DNA of 17,198 nucleotides from an uncultured Blautia sp. (GCA_934373235.1 CAKROW010000057.1:1-17198), one strand, 5' to 3'; counted from the first letter of the stretch, positions 7,913 through 16,138 are shown. Numbers and translations: made by a program. The notes: a model not told the origin generated them from the letters alone.

Positions 7913-7945
7913 AAAAGGCCGGAATACCGCATATTTCGGCCTTTT
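7913..7945 (+). terminator. Intrinsic terminator after the flavinylated NEAT gene
   Basis: AAAAGGCCGGAATA (7913-7926) pairs with TATTTCGGCCTTTT (7932-7945), a 14-bp stem with a single G-T wobble and a 5-base loop, starting 13 bases after the stop codon. The A-run and T-run flanks make it usable in either direction. Only 27 bases remain before the next start codon, so the next gene must rely on read-through or on a promoter overlapping this hairpin. Confidence 0.85.
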
Positions 7946-7972
7946 ATACAGTAATACAAAGGGGAATCGTAA

Positions 7973-10900
7973 ATGGTTAGAATAAAGGAATTCAGAAAAC
8001 TTGGGATCTTTCCGCTGGTCTTTACCTTAAGCATGGCACCGGCAGCAGGAGTGTACGCCCAGGAAAATACAGGTCATATTGAGAATGTCTCCACAGAAAC
8101 AGACTCCGGGACCGCACTTGGCCAGGTTATTTCCCAGGCACAGTCTGTGGACAGTTCTCTATATACACCGGAAAGCCTGGAGGTTTTAAATGATGCAGTG
8201 GCGCAGGGAAATACTCTTCTTAATGATCCCACTTCCCAGGAAGAGGATATCCAGGCCTGTCTTATCCTGATCCAGGGAATCCTCACAGAAGGGCTTGTTC
8301 CACAGACAGACAAAACTGCACTTGGTGATGCCATCTCTCAGGCAGAAACTTATACAGATCCCACAGATGCAGGATATGAATATCTTCAGTCTGCGATCAC
8401 CCAGGCAAAAGCTGTGTATTCTGATGACAATGCCACAGTCACAGAAAGCGATGCCCAGATCCAGGCACTTTCTGTTGCAGTGGCAGGAGTGGGAAGCGTA
8501 GATAAAAGTGTGCTCAATGATCTGATCACCCAGGCAGAGGCACTGGATACCTCTTCCTCAGATCCGGCTGCAATTTCCCAGCTTCAGACTGCAATTGCCT
8601 CTGCAAAACAGGTTTCAAAGGCTTCCTCCTCCACCCAGGCTATGGTGGACAAGCATATCCAGCTTCTGGAAGCAGCAGCGGCAGCTCTCTATGGTAAGAC
8701 AGAGTCCGATGTGGTCTATGACGGAACCTATGAGATCAGCGGAAGCCTTCGCCATGCCACAGCCAATCAGGTTTCCATGGGAAATGACGCTTTGGTAAAA
8801 CCATTCCAGCTTATTAAAAAAGGCAATAAGCTTACCCTTCGTATTGAATGTAAGGCACTGACTGCAAAGCTTGGAAAAACTGATTTTACGGGATACATTT
8901 CCAAAATGTGGTATTTCCCGGGAATGACCGACGAGAACGTAGTTCCTTATACAGCAGATGAGGACAGCGCAGCCGTAGCCCTCCAGGCACAGGAACCACA
9001 GGAAATTCCCTCCACAGCAGACATGACACAGGCGGCATCAGATATTCCTCAGGAAAATCCTCAGGATACTCAGGCACAGGAAGAAATTCCACAGGATACT
9101 TCCACAGAAAACGCCGGCCAGACAGAAGATACCTCCATGGATTCCGATGCTTCCGGTTCCCCTTCCCAGGGAAGCACAGATATTCAGGACGATTCCAGGC
9201 TTCCTGACAACGAAATTTCCGGAAATACAGAAATCTCCCAGACAGAAACTGATACTGCCAGTGAGACATCAGATACCGAAGATCTGACCCAGACAGCAGA
9301 AGAACCGGAAAGTCCTGCCCCGGAACAGCCAGATACAGAATCTTCTGATACGGAGGAGCTTTTCGTTGATGCGGCAGCGGAATCCTCCGCAGATACCGGT
9401 ACAGCCACCCGGGAGATCACCATGGACGAGACTCCCCAGATCGCCCGTGCCTCTGCCTCTGCCGTATCTGTGACTGTGGAATCCTGGTACGACAAATACG
9501 ATTCCTATAATGACCCGAAAACAGGAACCGATGCCAATGTAAAAGGCCAGAAATATCCTCATTACATCACCCTTCCCGTACAGTTAAACCAGTCCCTTGT
9601 GTGGACGCAGCTTTATGTGCCGGTTATGGAAGCAATCAGCACAGGCGGCGGCAAGCAGTACGCCAAAATGTATCTGGACTGGACTACCCTGAAGCAGATC
9701 AGCGGTACCCAGTCCGACAAATCTGCCTTAAAGAACAGGATCACCAGTGCCCGAAAGGTTCTCGCAGCTCTTCAGAAAGATTCACAGGGCTATGCCAAAG
9801 AACAGCTTTCCATGCTGACCCAGTCCATAGCTACAGGACGTGCAGTCTACTACAATATGAATGTTGACCAGACCATTGTGGACAAAGAAACCCAGTACCT
9901 TACAACGGCTGTCAATGCCGTATCCAAAACAGCCGTAAATTCGGACAAAAGCCAGTTGAAAAAGGCCATTGCAACAGCGGATACTTACCTGAACGAAACC
10001 GAAGTTGACTATGCACAGGCTTCTCTGGATGCCCTGAAAACCGCCCGCAGCAATGCCAAAAAAGTCTATGACAATGAGGAAGCTACACAGACAGAGGTAA
10101 ACAAATGCGTCTCTGCCATTGACACTGCCATCCAGGGACTGGTCATCGACGGTTCTGACCGGAGAACCCTTGGCAAAACCCTGAAAAAAGCCAGGGCACG
10201 CCTGAAGGAAACTGACAGCTACCCGGCTTCTGCGATCCAGGCTCTTCAGACTGTATATGACCGTGCACACAGCGTATACAGTACCAAAGGTGCCAGCCAG
10301 GAAGAAGTAGATGCACAAAATGGTGTTATCACCTATGTGCTTTCCAACATGAAAAAAATCGGCGACACCGCACCTGACCGCACCAGCCTTCACCAGATGC
10401 TCCTTACAGCATCCAATATGGCAGGAAGAGAGGAGCTTTATACAGATGCCTCCATTAAGACATTAAACAAAGCCATCAAAACCGCACAGGCTGTTTATGA
10501 CAAAACCGACTCTGCCCAGAAGCAGCTTGACGCACAGGTTTCCGCCCTGTCAAAGGCCATCCGCGCCCTGGTAAAGGATAATTCCACAGATAACAACAGC
10601 GGAAATAACGGAAACAACGATAATGGAAATAACAATAACGGAAATAACGACAGCAACACAGACAATGACCAGAGCCTTGATATCAATAATTTAAAAGACG
10701 GTGTATATTCTGTCACAGGAAAGATGTTAAAAACAGATAAAAACACAGCGTCCATGTCTGACGAGGCAATCAACCATACCATCAAGCTTACAGTCAAAGG
10801 CGGCTCCATCTCCGTTACCCTGGATTTTAAAGGTCTTACCATCAACGGACAGCAGGGATATCTTGGAACTTTGAAATATTTCCAGGAAGGCTACACTACA

Positions 10901-11665
10901 GACAGTAACAATTCCCCCCAGGGAAATGTTGCTGATGTCACAGTGGAATCCGTCCAGCAGGACAGCTCCGGGGCAGTGATCTGCGACAGTCTTGGAAGCA
11001 ACTACCCGGATGTGGTCACATTCCCTCTGATCAAAGAGGCAAAAAATGACGGCTTCGTTCCTTTACAGGTATTTGTTCCTATCATGGATTCCATCTCAAA
11101 AGGAACGGGAACCCAGTCTGTATATTTAAAGCTTGATTTCAGTACCCTGAAAAAGACTACTGCAGATGATGAAAGCTTTACAAAGGACGACAGCACAGGA
11201 AACAGTTCCGGGGATAATACTTCCTCTACAGGGGGAAATACTACCCTTGGCACCAACTCCACTCTGGGCGGAAACAGTTCCTTGAAAACAGGAGGAAGCT
11301 CTCTTGGTGGTAACAGCTCCTTAAGTACCTCCGGAAGTACCACTTCCCTGAAATCTTCCAAGAGCGGTTCTCTTTCCAGCGGAAAATCCATCTCCGGAAC
11401 CCAAAAAAGCTCCGGTGACACCAAGGCCACCACACTGAAAAGCTCTGCTGCCGGACTTTCTTCCAAAAGCGGTCTTTCTGCCGCAGATACAGGTACAGAA
11501 GATACCACAAGTTCCGCAGAGGAAACTACTGCTTTCCAGTCAGAGGACACTTCCGAAAAGAAGAGTGCTTCTCCCAAGGTCATGGTTCCCATGTCCATGA
11601 GTGCCATTGCCGCAGCCGCAGGTATTTTGTACAAGCTTAAAAACCGTCCACGCAAAAAGAAATAA
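7973..11665 (+). CDS. Membrane-anchored NEAT/FIVAR surface haem-binding protein (Shr-like role)
   Basis: 1230 residues; ATG at 7973 follows AAAGGGGA. A signal peptide (1-29, cleavage near VYA|QE) leads into three FIVAR-type repeats (about 45-245), NEAT-like domain 1 (250-576), four FIVAR-type repeats (580-867), an Asn-rich linker (869-900), NEAT-like domain 2 (907-1066), a Ser/Gly/Thr-rich stalk and a C-terminal hydrophobic segment (1203-1220) before a basic tail NRPRKKK. NEAT 1 is split by an acidic, Pro/Ser/Thr-rich insertion (about 328-495) between the strand ending KMWYF and the one starting SVTVES. NEAT 2 has the same flanking strands with no such insertion. Candidate haem ligands are M269 with M552, and M928 with M1038. 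The long stalk and helical spacers suit reaching through the peptidoglycan to take haem from the secreted NEAT proteins and pass it to the Shp-like protein encoded 27 bases downstream. Overall layout recalls streptococcal Shr, but sequence orthology is not claimed. Confidence 0.85.
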   Translation: MVRIKEFRKLGIFPLVFTLSMAPAAGVYAQENTGHIENVSTETDSGTALGQVISQAQSVDSSLYTPESLEVLNDAVAQGNTLLNDPTSQEEDIQACLILIQGILTEGLVPQTDKTALGDAISQAETYTDPTDAGYEYLQSAITQAKAVYSDDNATVTESDAQIQALSVAVAGVGSVDKSVLNDLITQAEALDTSSSDPAAISQLQTAIASAKQVSKASSSTQAMVDKHIQLLEAAAAALYGKTESDVVYDGTYEISGSLRHATANQVSMGNDALVKPFQLIKKGNKLTLRIECKALTAKLGKTDFTGYISKMWYFPGMTDENVVPYTADEDSAAVALQAQEPQEIPSTADMTQAASDIPQENPQDTQAQEEIPQDTSTENAGQTEDTSMDSDASGSPSQGSTDIQDDSRLPDNEISGNTEISQTETDTASETSDTEDLTQTAEEPESPAPEQPDTESSDTEELFVDAAAESSADTGTATREITMDETPQIARASASAVSVTVESWYDKYDSYNDPKTGTDANVKGQKYPHYITLPVQLNQSLVWTQLYVPVMEAISTGGGKQYAKMYLDWTTLKQISGTQSDKSALKNRITSARKVLAALQKDSQGYAKEQLSMLTQSIATGRAVYYNMNVDQTIVDKETQYLTTAVNAVSKTAVNSDKSQLKKAIATADTYLNETEVDYAQASLDALKTARSNAKKVYDNEEATQTEVNKCVSAIDTAIQGLVIDGSDRRTLGKTLKKARARLKETDSYPASAIQALQTVYDRAHSVYSTKGASQEEVDAQNGVITYVLSNMKKIGDTAPDRTSLHQMLLTASNMAGREELYTDASIKTLNKAIKTAQAVYDKTDSAQKQLDAQVSALSKAIRALVKDNSTDNNSGNNGNNDNGNNNNGNNDSNTDNDQSLDINNLKDGVYSVTGKMLKTDKNTASMSDEAINHTIKLTVKGGSISVTLDFKGLTINGQQGYLGTLKYFQEGYTTDSNNSPQGNVADVTVESVQQDSSGAVICDSLGSNYPDVVTFPLIKEAKNDGFVPLQVFVPIMDSISKGTGTQSVYLKLDFSTLKKTTADDESFTKDDSTGNSSGDNTSSTGGNTTLGTNSTLGGNSSLKTGGSSLGGNSSLSTSGSTTSLKSSKSGSLSSGKSISGTQKSSGDTKATTLKSSAAGLSSKSGLSAADTGTEDTTSSAEETTAFQSEDTSEKKSASPKVMVPMSMSAIAAAAGILYKLKNRPRKKK
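10588..10671 (+). repeat. Asn-rich low-complexity linker tract
   Basis: The DNA repeats GGAAATAAC / AATAACGG-like units and encodes alternating Asn, Asp and Gly (NNGNNDNGNNNNGNND). It joins the last FIVAR repeat to NEAT-like domain 2. Near-identical short units of this kind are prone to slippage, so linker length may vary between strains. Confidence 0.6.
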
Positions 11666-11692
11666 CAGCAGGAGAAAAGGAAGGAACGAGAA

Positions 11693-12769
11693 ATGGTTAA
11701 GACAAAATGTAAAAGCAGGATCTTATCCTGTATATGCACAGCTCTCCTTGCTTTTGGTGCAGGAAACCTTGCCACAGAGATACCGGTTTACGCAGAAAGC
11801 GGAACCGTGTATTCCTGCACCATCAACCGGAGCTATTCCAATCCGGTCACCGGAGAGGTAGAAGATTCCGGAGGAGAGGCATCCTACGCAACAGGCCAGG
11901 GCATGGTGGAGGGGGCTGTATACGGAAGCGGCCTTATGGAAGTCACAGATTCCGGAAATTACTATCTCACTGTAAGGCTGAGCCTTATGGATTATACTTC
12001 CGACCACAGTTTCACAGTCCAGAATGTAGGCGATTCCGGATGGATGAGCACCGGTGTTGCAGTAACTGCAAACGGCTCTGACAGCAACGGAACCACCGCA
12101 GATCTCTGCATCCAGGTTCCAGGCGAAAACTGTATTGTCCGCGGAAGTATGTATGTAACCCCTATGGGACGAAATGTTATCTTTTATTTTTATCCCACCA
12201 ATTATTCAGAGGGGAACAGTGTTGGCATGACCCCTGCATTTGTAACAGAAAGCTCCGGCTCAGATGCTCAGGAAGAAGGCACGGATGCAGACGAAACCTC
12301 CGGTTCTGATGTTTCAGTGACTGCGGATGCGGCTGCTTCCGGTACAGATACAGCCGACAGCCAGCCTGCAGGCAGTGAAAGCACAGGCACGCAGAGCACA
12401 CAGGCTTCTAACAGTTCCGATTCTAACAGCACGCAGGCTTCCGGAATCAGCACGCAGCAGTCTGCTGTTTCACAGAGCTCCGGCACGCAGGAGCAGAAAA
12501 GCAGCACGCAGGCAGCTTCTGACACAGACCAGGAATTAAACAGTGCACAGGGGTTAAGCCTTTCCACAGCTTCAAAAGACAGCTCCACCACAAAAGAAAC
12601 AGCCGGTGAGGAAAGCAGCATTTCTCTCAATCCCTATGTCCTCCTCGGACTGACCATCACCATCTCCGGACTGATCCTTATTTTTGCCGGGGCACTGGTA
12701 GTATGGTATTTCCACAGAAACTGGCGCAGATGGAGCGGAGAGGATGATGACGACGATGACGAGGATTAA
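11693..12769 (+). CDS. shp: Shp-like cell-surface haem-binding protein
   Basis: 358 residues; ATG 11693 follows a strong AAGGAAGG site. A signal peptide (cleavage near VYA|ES, about residue 34) precedes a domain of about 150 residues resembling HemeBinding_Shp, recognisable from YSCTINRSYSNPVTG, EDSGGEASYATGQGM and YVTPMGRNVIFYFYP. In Streptococcus pyogenes Shp, haem iron is held by M66 and M153; here M71 (GQGM) and M158 (VTPM) are the same 87 residues apart. A Ser/Thr/Gln-rich stalk with repeated STQAS (about 188-315) leads to one transmembrane helix (LLGLTITISGLILIFAGALV) and an acidic cytoplasmic tail of Asp residues; streptococcal Shp has a basic tail. The family relays haem from NEAT proteins to the HtsA/SiaA lipoprotein, which is the next gene; the two genes overlap by 26 bases, indicating translational coupling. 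Confidence 0.87.
   Translation: MVKTKCKSRILSCICTALLAFGAGNLATEIPVYAESGTVYSCTINRSYSNPVTGEVEDSGGEASYATGQGMVEGAVYGSGLMEVTDSGNYYLTVRLSLMDYTSDHSFTVQNVGDSGWMSTGVAVTANGSDSNGTTADLCIQVPGENCIVRGSMYVTPMGRNVIFYFYPTNYSEGNSVGMTPAFVTESSGSDAQEEGTDADETSGSDVSVTADAAASGTDTADSQPAGSESTGTQSTQASNSSDSNSTQASGISTQQSAVSQSSGTQEQKSSTQAASDTDQELNSAQGLSLSTASKDSSTTKETAGEESSISLNPYVLLGLTITISGLILIFAGALVVWYFHRNWRRWSGEDDDDDDED
12737..12758 (+). promoter_or_regulatory. Ribosome binding site and nested start codons of the haem lipoprotein gene
   Basis: GGAGAGG (12737-12743) abuts ATG 12744; further in-frame ATGs lie at 12747 and 12756. Spacing favours 12747 or 12756 over the first. The same bases encode the Asp-rich tail of the Shp-like protein in another frame, so Asp codons GATGAC and start codons share sequence. 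The choice of start changes only the residues before the lipoprotein signal. Confidence 0.55.
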
Positions 12770-13871
12770 ATTCAAAAAATTCCTGATCCCTGCAGCGTTT
12801 GCAGTTGTGGCCTCCCTGTTTTTTACAGGCTGTGTAGACCAGCACCCGGAAGGAAACACCACTGCCACCAATGTGCAGCCGGAAACAGTGGATTCCCTTC
12901 TTGAGATCACAGACCCTGTGGAAAAAGAAGCAGTGGAGATTGCCAAGGCAAAGGTAAGCTCCATGGAAAACCTTCCCAGGATCATAGCCACATCCCCGGC
13001 AGCAGCCCAGATCTGTGACAAACTGGATCTGGATCTGGTTGGTGTATGCTCCAGTACAGTTTCCGCCATCCCAAAACGGTATAAGGATCTTCCGGCCGTG
13101 GGAACTGCCATGAATCCGGATATGGAGATCGTGGCAAGCCTTTCCCCTGACTGGGTGTTAAGTCCGGTTTCCCTTCAGTCGGATCTCCAGTCAAAATATG
13201 AAAATATCGGTACAGACTGGGCTTTTCTCAATTTAAGAAGTGTCCAGGGTATGTACCGCTCCATCCAGGAGCTGGGGGAGATCTTTGACCGGGAGGAAGA
13301 AGCCGGCGCCCTTGTGGATGAATTCCGGACCTTCTATGAAGATTACAAAAAGAAAAACCAGGGCAAAGCTCATCCAAAGGTTCTGATCCTCATGGGACTT
13401 CCAGGAAGCTACATTATCGCAACGGAAAATTCCTATGTAGGAAGCCTGGTGGCCCTGGCAGGAGGAGAAAACGTTTACGCCGGAAGTGACCAGGAATTTC
13501 TCACAGTCAACACAGAGGATATGAAAACAAAAGAACCGGATATCATCCTCCGCGCAGCCCACGCACTGCCGGATCAGGTTATTGAAATGTTTAACGAAGA
13601 TTTTGCCACCAACGATATCTGGAAACATTTTGATGCTGTAAAAAACGGCAGGGTCTATGATCTTACCTATGAATATTTTGGCATGAGTGCCACTTTTAAG
13701 TATCCAAAGGCTCTGGATGAACTTCAGCCCATCCTTTATCCGGAAAGCCAGGAAGATCTTGACAAAGCCAAAAAGAACAGTGATGCTGCACAGTCCGATG
13801 CGGAAAGATCCGACGCTACCGAAAAATACAATGCAGCGCAGAAATCAGGAACAGCTAAGAAGGAGGATTAA
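12744..13871 (+). CDS. isdE: Haem ABC transporter substrate-binding lipoprotein (HtsA/SiaA/IsdE-like)
   Basis: 375 residues if started at 12744; 12747 or 12756 may be the real start. A lipoprotein signal ends at FFTGC (Cys codon at 12831), so the protein is tethered to the outer face of the membrane. The body is a BtuF/FhuD-type (PF01497) fold: PRIIATSPAAAQICDKLDLD, then PAVGTAMNPDMEIVASLSPD, then PDIILRAAHALP and YEYFGMSATFKYPKALDEL. M123 (GTAM) and H273 (RAAH) lie at the positions of the Met and His haem ligands of HtsA (M79, H229) and are separated by the same 150 residues; IsdE uses M78 and H229. The residues near the C terminus (EDLDKAKKNSDAAQSDAERSD) are a charged, probably flexible extension. 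It receives haem from the Shp-like protein and delivers it to the permease encoded 5 bases downstream. Confidence 0.9.
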   Translation: MMTTMTRIKFKKFLIPAAFAVVASLFFTGCVDQHPEGNTTATNVQPETVDSLLEITDPVEKEAVEIAKAKVSSMENLPRIIATSPAAAQICDKLDLDLVGVCSSTVSAIPKRYKDLPAVGTAMNPDMEIVASLSPDWVLSPVSLQSDLQSKYENIGTDWAFLNLRSVQGMYRSIQELGEIFDREEEAGALVDEFRTFYEDYKKKNQGKAHPKVLILMGLPGSYIIATENSYVGSLVALAGGENVYAGSDQEFLTVNTEDMKTKEPDIILRAAHALPDQVIEMFNEDFATNDIWKHFDAVKNGRVYDLTYEYFGMSATFKYPKALDELQPILYPESQEDLDKAKKNSDAAQSDAERSDATEKYNAAQKSGTAKKED

Positions 13872-13876
13872 AGGAA

Positions 13877-14884
13877 TTGGATAAAAATATCGAAAAGAGG
13901 AAGCGGATCCGGGCAGTCCTTTCCTTCGTACTTATGGCACTTGGCCTGGTGGTCCTGTTTTTTGCAGCCATCAATATCGGAAGCCTTAAGGTTTCTTTTA
14001 CGGAGCTGATGCGTGGACTTTTTGTGGAGCGGATCGATGACGTTGCCACCATCTATGATCTTCGATTCCCCAGGATCATTATATCCATGCTGGCAGGAGC
14101 TGCCATCGCCGTCTCCGGTGTCCTTTTTCAGGCAGTGCTCAAAAACCCTCTGGCAGATCCGGGGATCATCGGTATCTCCAGCGGCGCCAGCTTTGCGGCA
14201 GTTCTCATCACCGCCTTTGCTCCACAGCTTTATTTCTTTACTCCTCTGGTAGCTTTTGCCGGAGGTGTGACAGCCTTTCTTCTGGTCTACTGCCTGTCCT
14301 GGAAAGGAGGCTTAAGTCCTCTTCGTATCATTCTTACAGGTGTTGCGGTGGACGCACTTTTTTCCGGACTTTCCAGTGCCTTTAACAGTATGAGCGGCGG
14401 AAACATGTCCGGTGTAGCCTCTATTGTCGAGGCCAACATTACCCAGAAAACCTGGGATGATGTGACTACACTGATCCCTTATGTTGCAGCCGGACTTTTT
14501 CTTGCCTGCCTTTTTATCGGAGAATGTAACCTGATGTCCCTGGAGGACAAAACCGCGAGAAGCCTTGGCTTAAATGTCAATTCCACCAGGATCGTCATTT
14601 CCCTGGTAGCCGTACTTCTTGCCAGTATCTCCACAGCCATAGCAGGAGCTATCAGCTTTCTTGGCCTTATTGTTCCCCATATCGGAAGGATCCTGGTTGG
14701 AAGCGACCACAAGGCACTGATTCCTTTTTCCGCACTTACAGGAGCTTTTACTTTCCTTCTGGCAGACACCATCGGAAGAACCATTGCAGCTCCCTATGAA
14801 GTCAGCGCGGCGGTGATCATGAGCGTTGTAGGAGGCCCGTTCTTCATCATTCTCTTAAGGAGGTCAAGGAAATATGCAAACTGA
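13877..14884 (+). CDS. FecCD-family haem ABC transporter permease (HtsB/IsdF-like)
   Basis: 335 residues, the usual length for FecCD permeases. The start is TTG at 13877, 10 bases after AGGAGG (13861-13866); the first in-frame ATG (13934) would cut into the first membrane helix. About ten hydrophobic segments are visible. Family landmarks are PRIIISMLAGAAIAVSGVLF from residue 65, QAVLKNPLADPGIIGISSGA after it, and the cytoplasmic coupling region SFLGLIVPHIGRILVGSDHK. It forms the membrane channel through which haem from the lipoprotein passes. Its stop overlaps the start of the ATPase gene by 11 bases (ATGCAAACTGA), a coupled arrangement. Substrate assignment rests on the neighbouring haem-binding genes, since FecCD permeases also serve siderophores and cobalamin. 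Confidence 0.9.
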   Translation: MDKNIEKRKRIRAVLSFVLMALGLVVLFFAAINIGSLKVSFTELMRGLFVERIDDVATIYDLRFPRIIISMLAGAAIAVSGVLFQAVLKNPLADPGIIGISSGASFAAVLITAFAPQLYFFTPLVAFAGGVTAFLLVYCLSWKGGLSPLRIILTGVAVDALFSGLSSAFNSMSGGNMSGVASIVEANITQKTWDDVTTLIPYVAAGLFLACLFIGECNLMSLEDKTARSLGLNVNSTRIVISLVAVLLASISTAIAGAISFLGLIVPHIGRILVGSDHKALIPFSALTGAFTFLLADTIGRTIAAPYEVSAAVIMSVVGGPFFIILLRRSRKYAN

Positions 14885-15674
14885 ACAGCTTTCCCCAAAA
14901 AAGTCAAAGCCCGCCATGGAAGTGAAGAATGTGGTCTTTTCCTACGGAAAGAACAAGATCTTAAAAGGTGCATCCCTTTCCATCCCAAAAGGTAAGATCA
15001 CAACCATCCTGGGTGCAAACGGCTGCGGCAAATCCACACTTTTTTCCCTGATGACCAGGAACCTTTCCCCTGATAAAGGCAAGATCCTCCTTGGCAGCAA
15101 AAACATCGCCCACCTGCGCTTAAACGATTTCGCCCTTAAAGTAGCGATCGTACACCAGTACAACACAGCCGCAGCGGATATCACTGTAGAACGCCTGGTT
15201 TCTTTCGGGCGTACACCACACCTGGGGCTTATGGGTATCCGCAGTGAAGAGGATGAAAAATATGTACAGTGGGCTATGGAAGTAACCAACATCACAGAGT
15301 ACCGTGACCGTGAGCTTTCCAGGCTTTCCGGCGGACAGAGACAGCGGGTATGGATCGCCATGGCCCTTGCTCAGGGTACTGAGATATTGTTTCTGGATGA
15401 GCCCACCACATACCTGGATATCCGTTATCAGATTGAGATCCTGGAACTGGTAAAGAAGCTGAACCGGGAATATGGTATGACCATCGTCATGGTTCTTCAT
15501 GAGATCAACCAGGCCATTTATTTTTCCGATCAGATCATCGGACTATGTGACGGACAGGTGATCGTATCCGGCCAGCCGGATCAGGTGGTAACAGCGGAAA
15601 GCATCCGTGCCCTCTATGGTATTGACCTGAAAGTTACCGAGATTGACGGGCGTAAATTTGTCCTTACCGTGTAA
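14874..15674 (+). CDS. Haem ABC transporter ATPase (FepC/HtsC-like)
   Basis: 266 residues. Walker A is GANGCGKST (47-55, Lys53), the signature is LSGGQ (151-155), Walker B is ILFLDE with D175 and E176, and the H-loop His is H209 (VLHE). The Q-loop region is VAIVHQYNTAAADITV, and SFGRTPHLG is typical of the iron-siderophore/haem/B12 importer ATPases. All catalytic motifs are intact. It sits on the cytoplasmic side and powers the permease encoded just upstream. The AGGAGG site for it (about 14859-14865) lies inside the permease gene. Confidence 0.9.
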   Translation: MQTEQLSPKKSKPAMEVKNVVFSYGKNKILKGASLSIPKGKITTILGANGCGKSTLFSLMTRNLSPDKGKILLGSKNIAHLRLNDFALKVAIVHQYNTAAADITVERLVSFGRTPHLGLMGIRSEEDEKYVQWAMEVTNITEYRDRELSRLSGGQRQRVWIAMALAQGTEILFLDEPTTYLDIRYQIEILELVKKLNREYGMTIVMVLHEINQAIYFSDQIIGLCDGQVIVSGQPDQVVTAESIRALYGIDLKVTEIDGRKFVLTV

Positions 15675-15726
15675 GTGTTCTTACCGGATTTGTATTATCT
15701 ATTAAAAAGAAAGGAACCTTCCCTTT

Positions 15727-16119
15727 ATGAAAAAATATTTTAAATTTCTGTGGATGACTCTGGGTTTTCTCTGCCTGGGTCTTGGAACGGCAGGCGTTGT
15801 TCTTCCCATTCTTCCCACTGTACCTTTTTATATGGCAACTTTGTTCTGCTTTGCAAAAAGCTCCCAGAAACTTCACGACTGGTTTCAGGGTACCGGACTT
15901 TACAGAAAGCACCTGGACAGCTTCGTGAAAAAGCGCGCCATGACCATAGGTACCAAGCTTCGGATCATGGGTACTGTGACAGTTCTTATGACCATAGGTT
16001 TTATCTGTATGCGAAAAGTACCGGCAGGGCAGATCTGTCTTACTGTTGTGTGGGTCTGCCATATACTGTACTTTTTCTTTAGAGTCAAAACCGTAAGCCC
16101 GGACAATCCGGTTACATAA
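15727..16119 (+). CDS. DUF454/YbaN-family small membrane protein
   Basis: 130 residues with ATG at 15727 and AAGGAA at 15711-15716. The N-terminal hydrophobic segment contains LGLGTAGVVLPILPTVPFYM followed by FCFAKSSQKLHDWF, the hallmark of the DUF454 (COG2832, YbaN) family; two further hydrophobic stretches (about 75-95 and 100-120) follow. The biochemical function of the family is not established. It is separated from the ATPase gene by 52 bases with no terminator, so it is probably in the same transcript, and it precedes a CydD-like exporter. A role in haem handling at the membrane would be guilt by association. Confidence 0.85.
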   Translation: MKKYFKFLWMTLGFLCLGLGTAGVVLPILPTVPFYMATLFCFAKSSQKLHDWFQGTGLYRKHLDSFVKKRAMTIGTKLRIMGTVTVLMTIGFICMRKVPAGQICLTVVWVCHILYFFFRVKTVSPDNPVT

Positions 16120-16138
16120 GAGAGGTGCAGGTGACATT

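Noticed and set aside
10588..10671. Possible CRISPR-like or regulatory repeat
   Set aside because: The short repeats are in frame and encode an Asn-rich linker; there are no spacers of regular length.
11560..11665. Sortase LPXTG anchor on the large NEAT proteins
   Set aside because: No LPXTG or NPXTG-like motif was found near any C terminus. The protein ending at 11665 has a plain hydrophobic anchor with a basic tail, and the other two have none.
11734..12081. 115-codon + strand open frame inside the Shp-like gene
   Set aside because: It is an out-of-frame shadow, rich in His and Arg, and lies entirely within a well-supported coding frame.
15675..15726. Terminator or promoter between the ATPase and DUF454 genes
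   Set aside because: Only a weak 5-bp pairing around the ribosome binding site (AAAGG with CCTTT) and one TATTAT-like sequence are present; neither is convincing.
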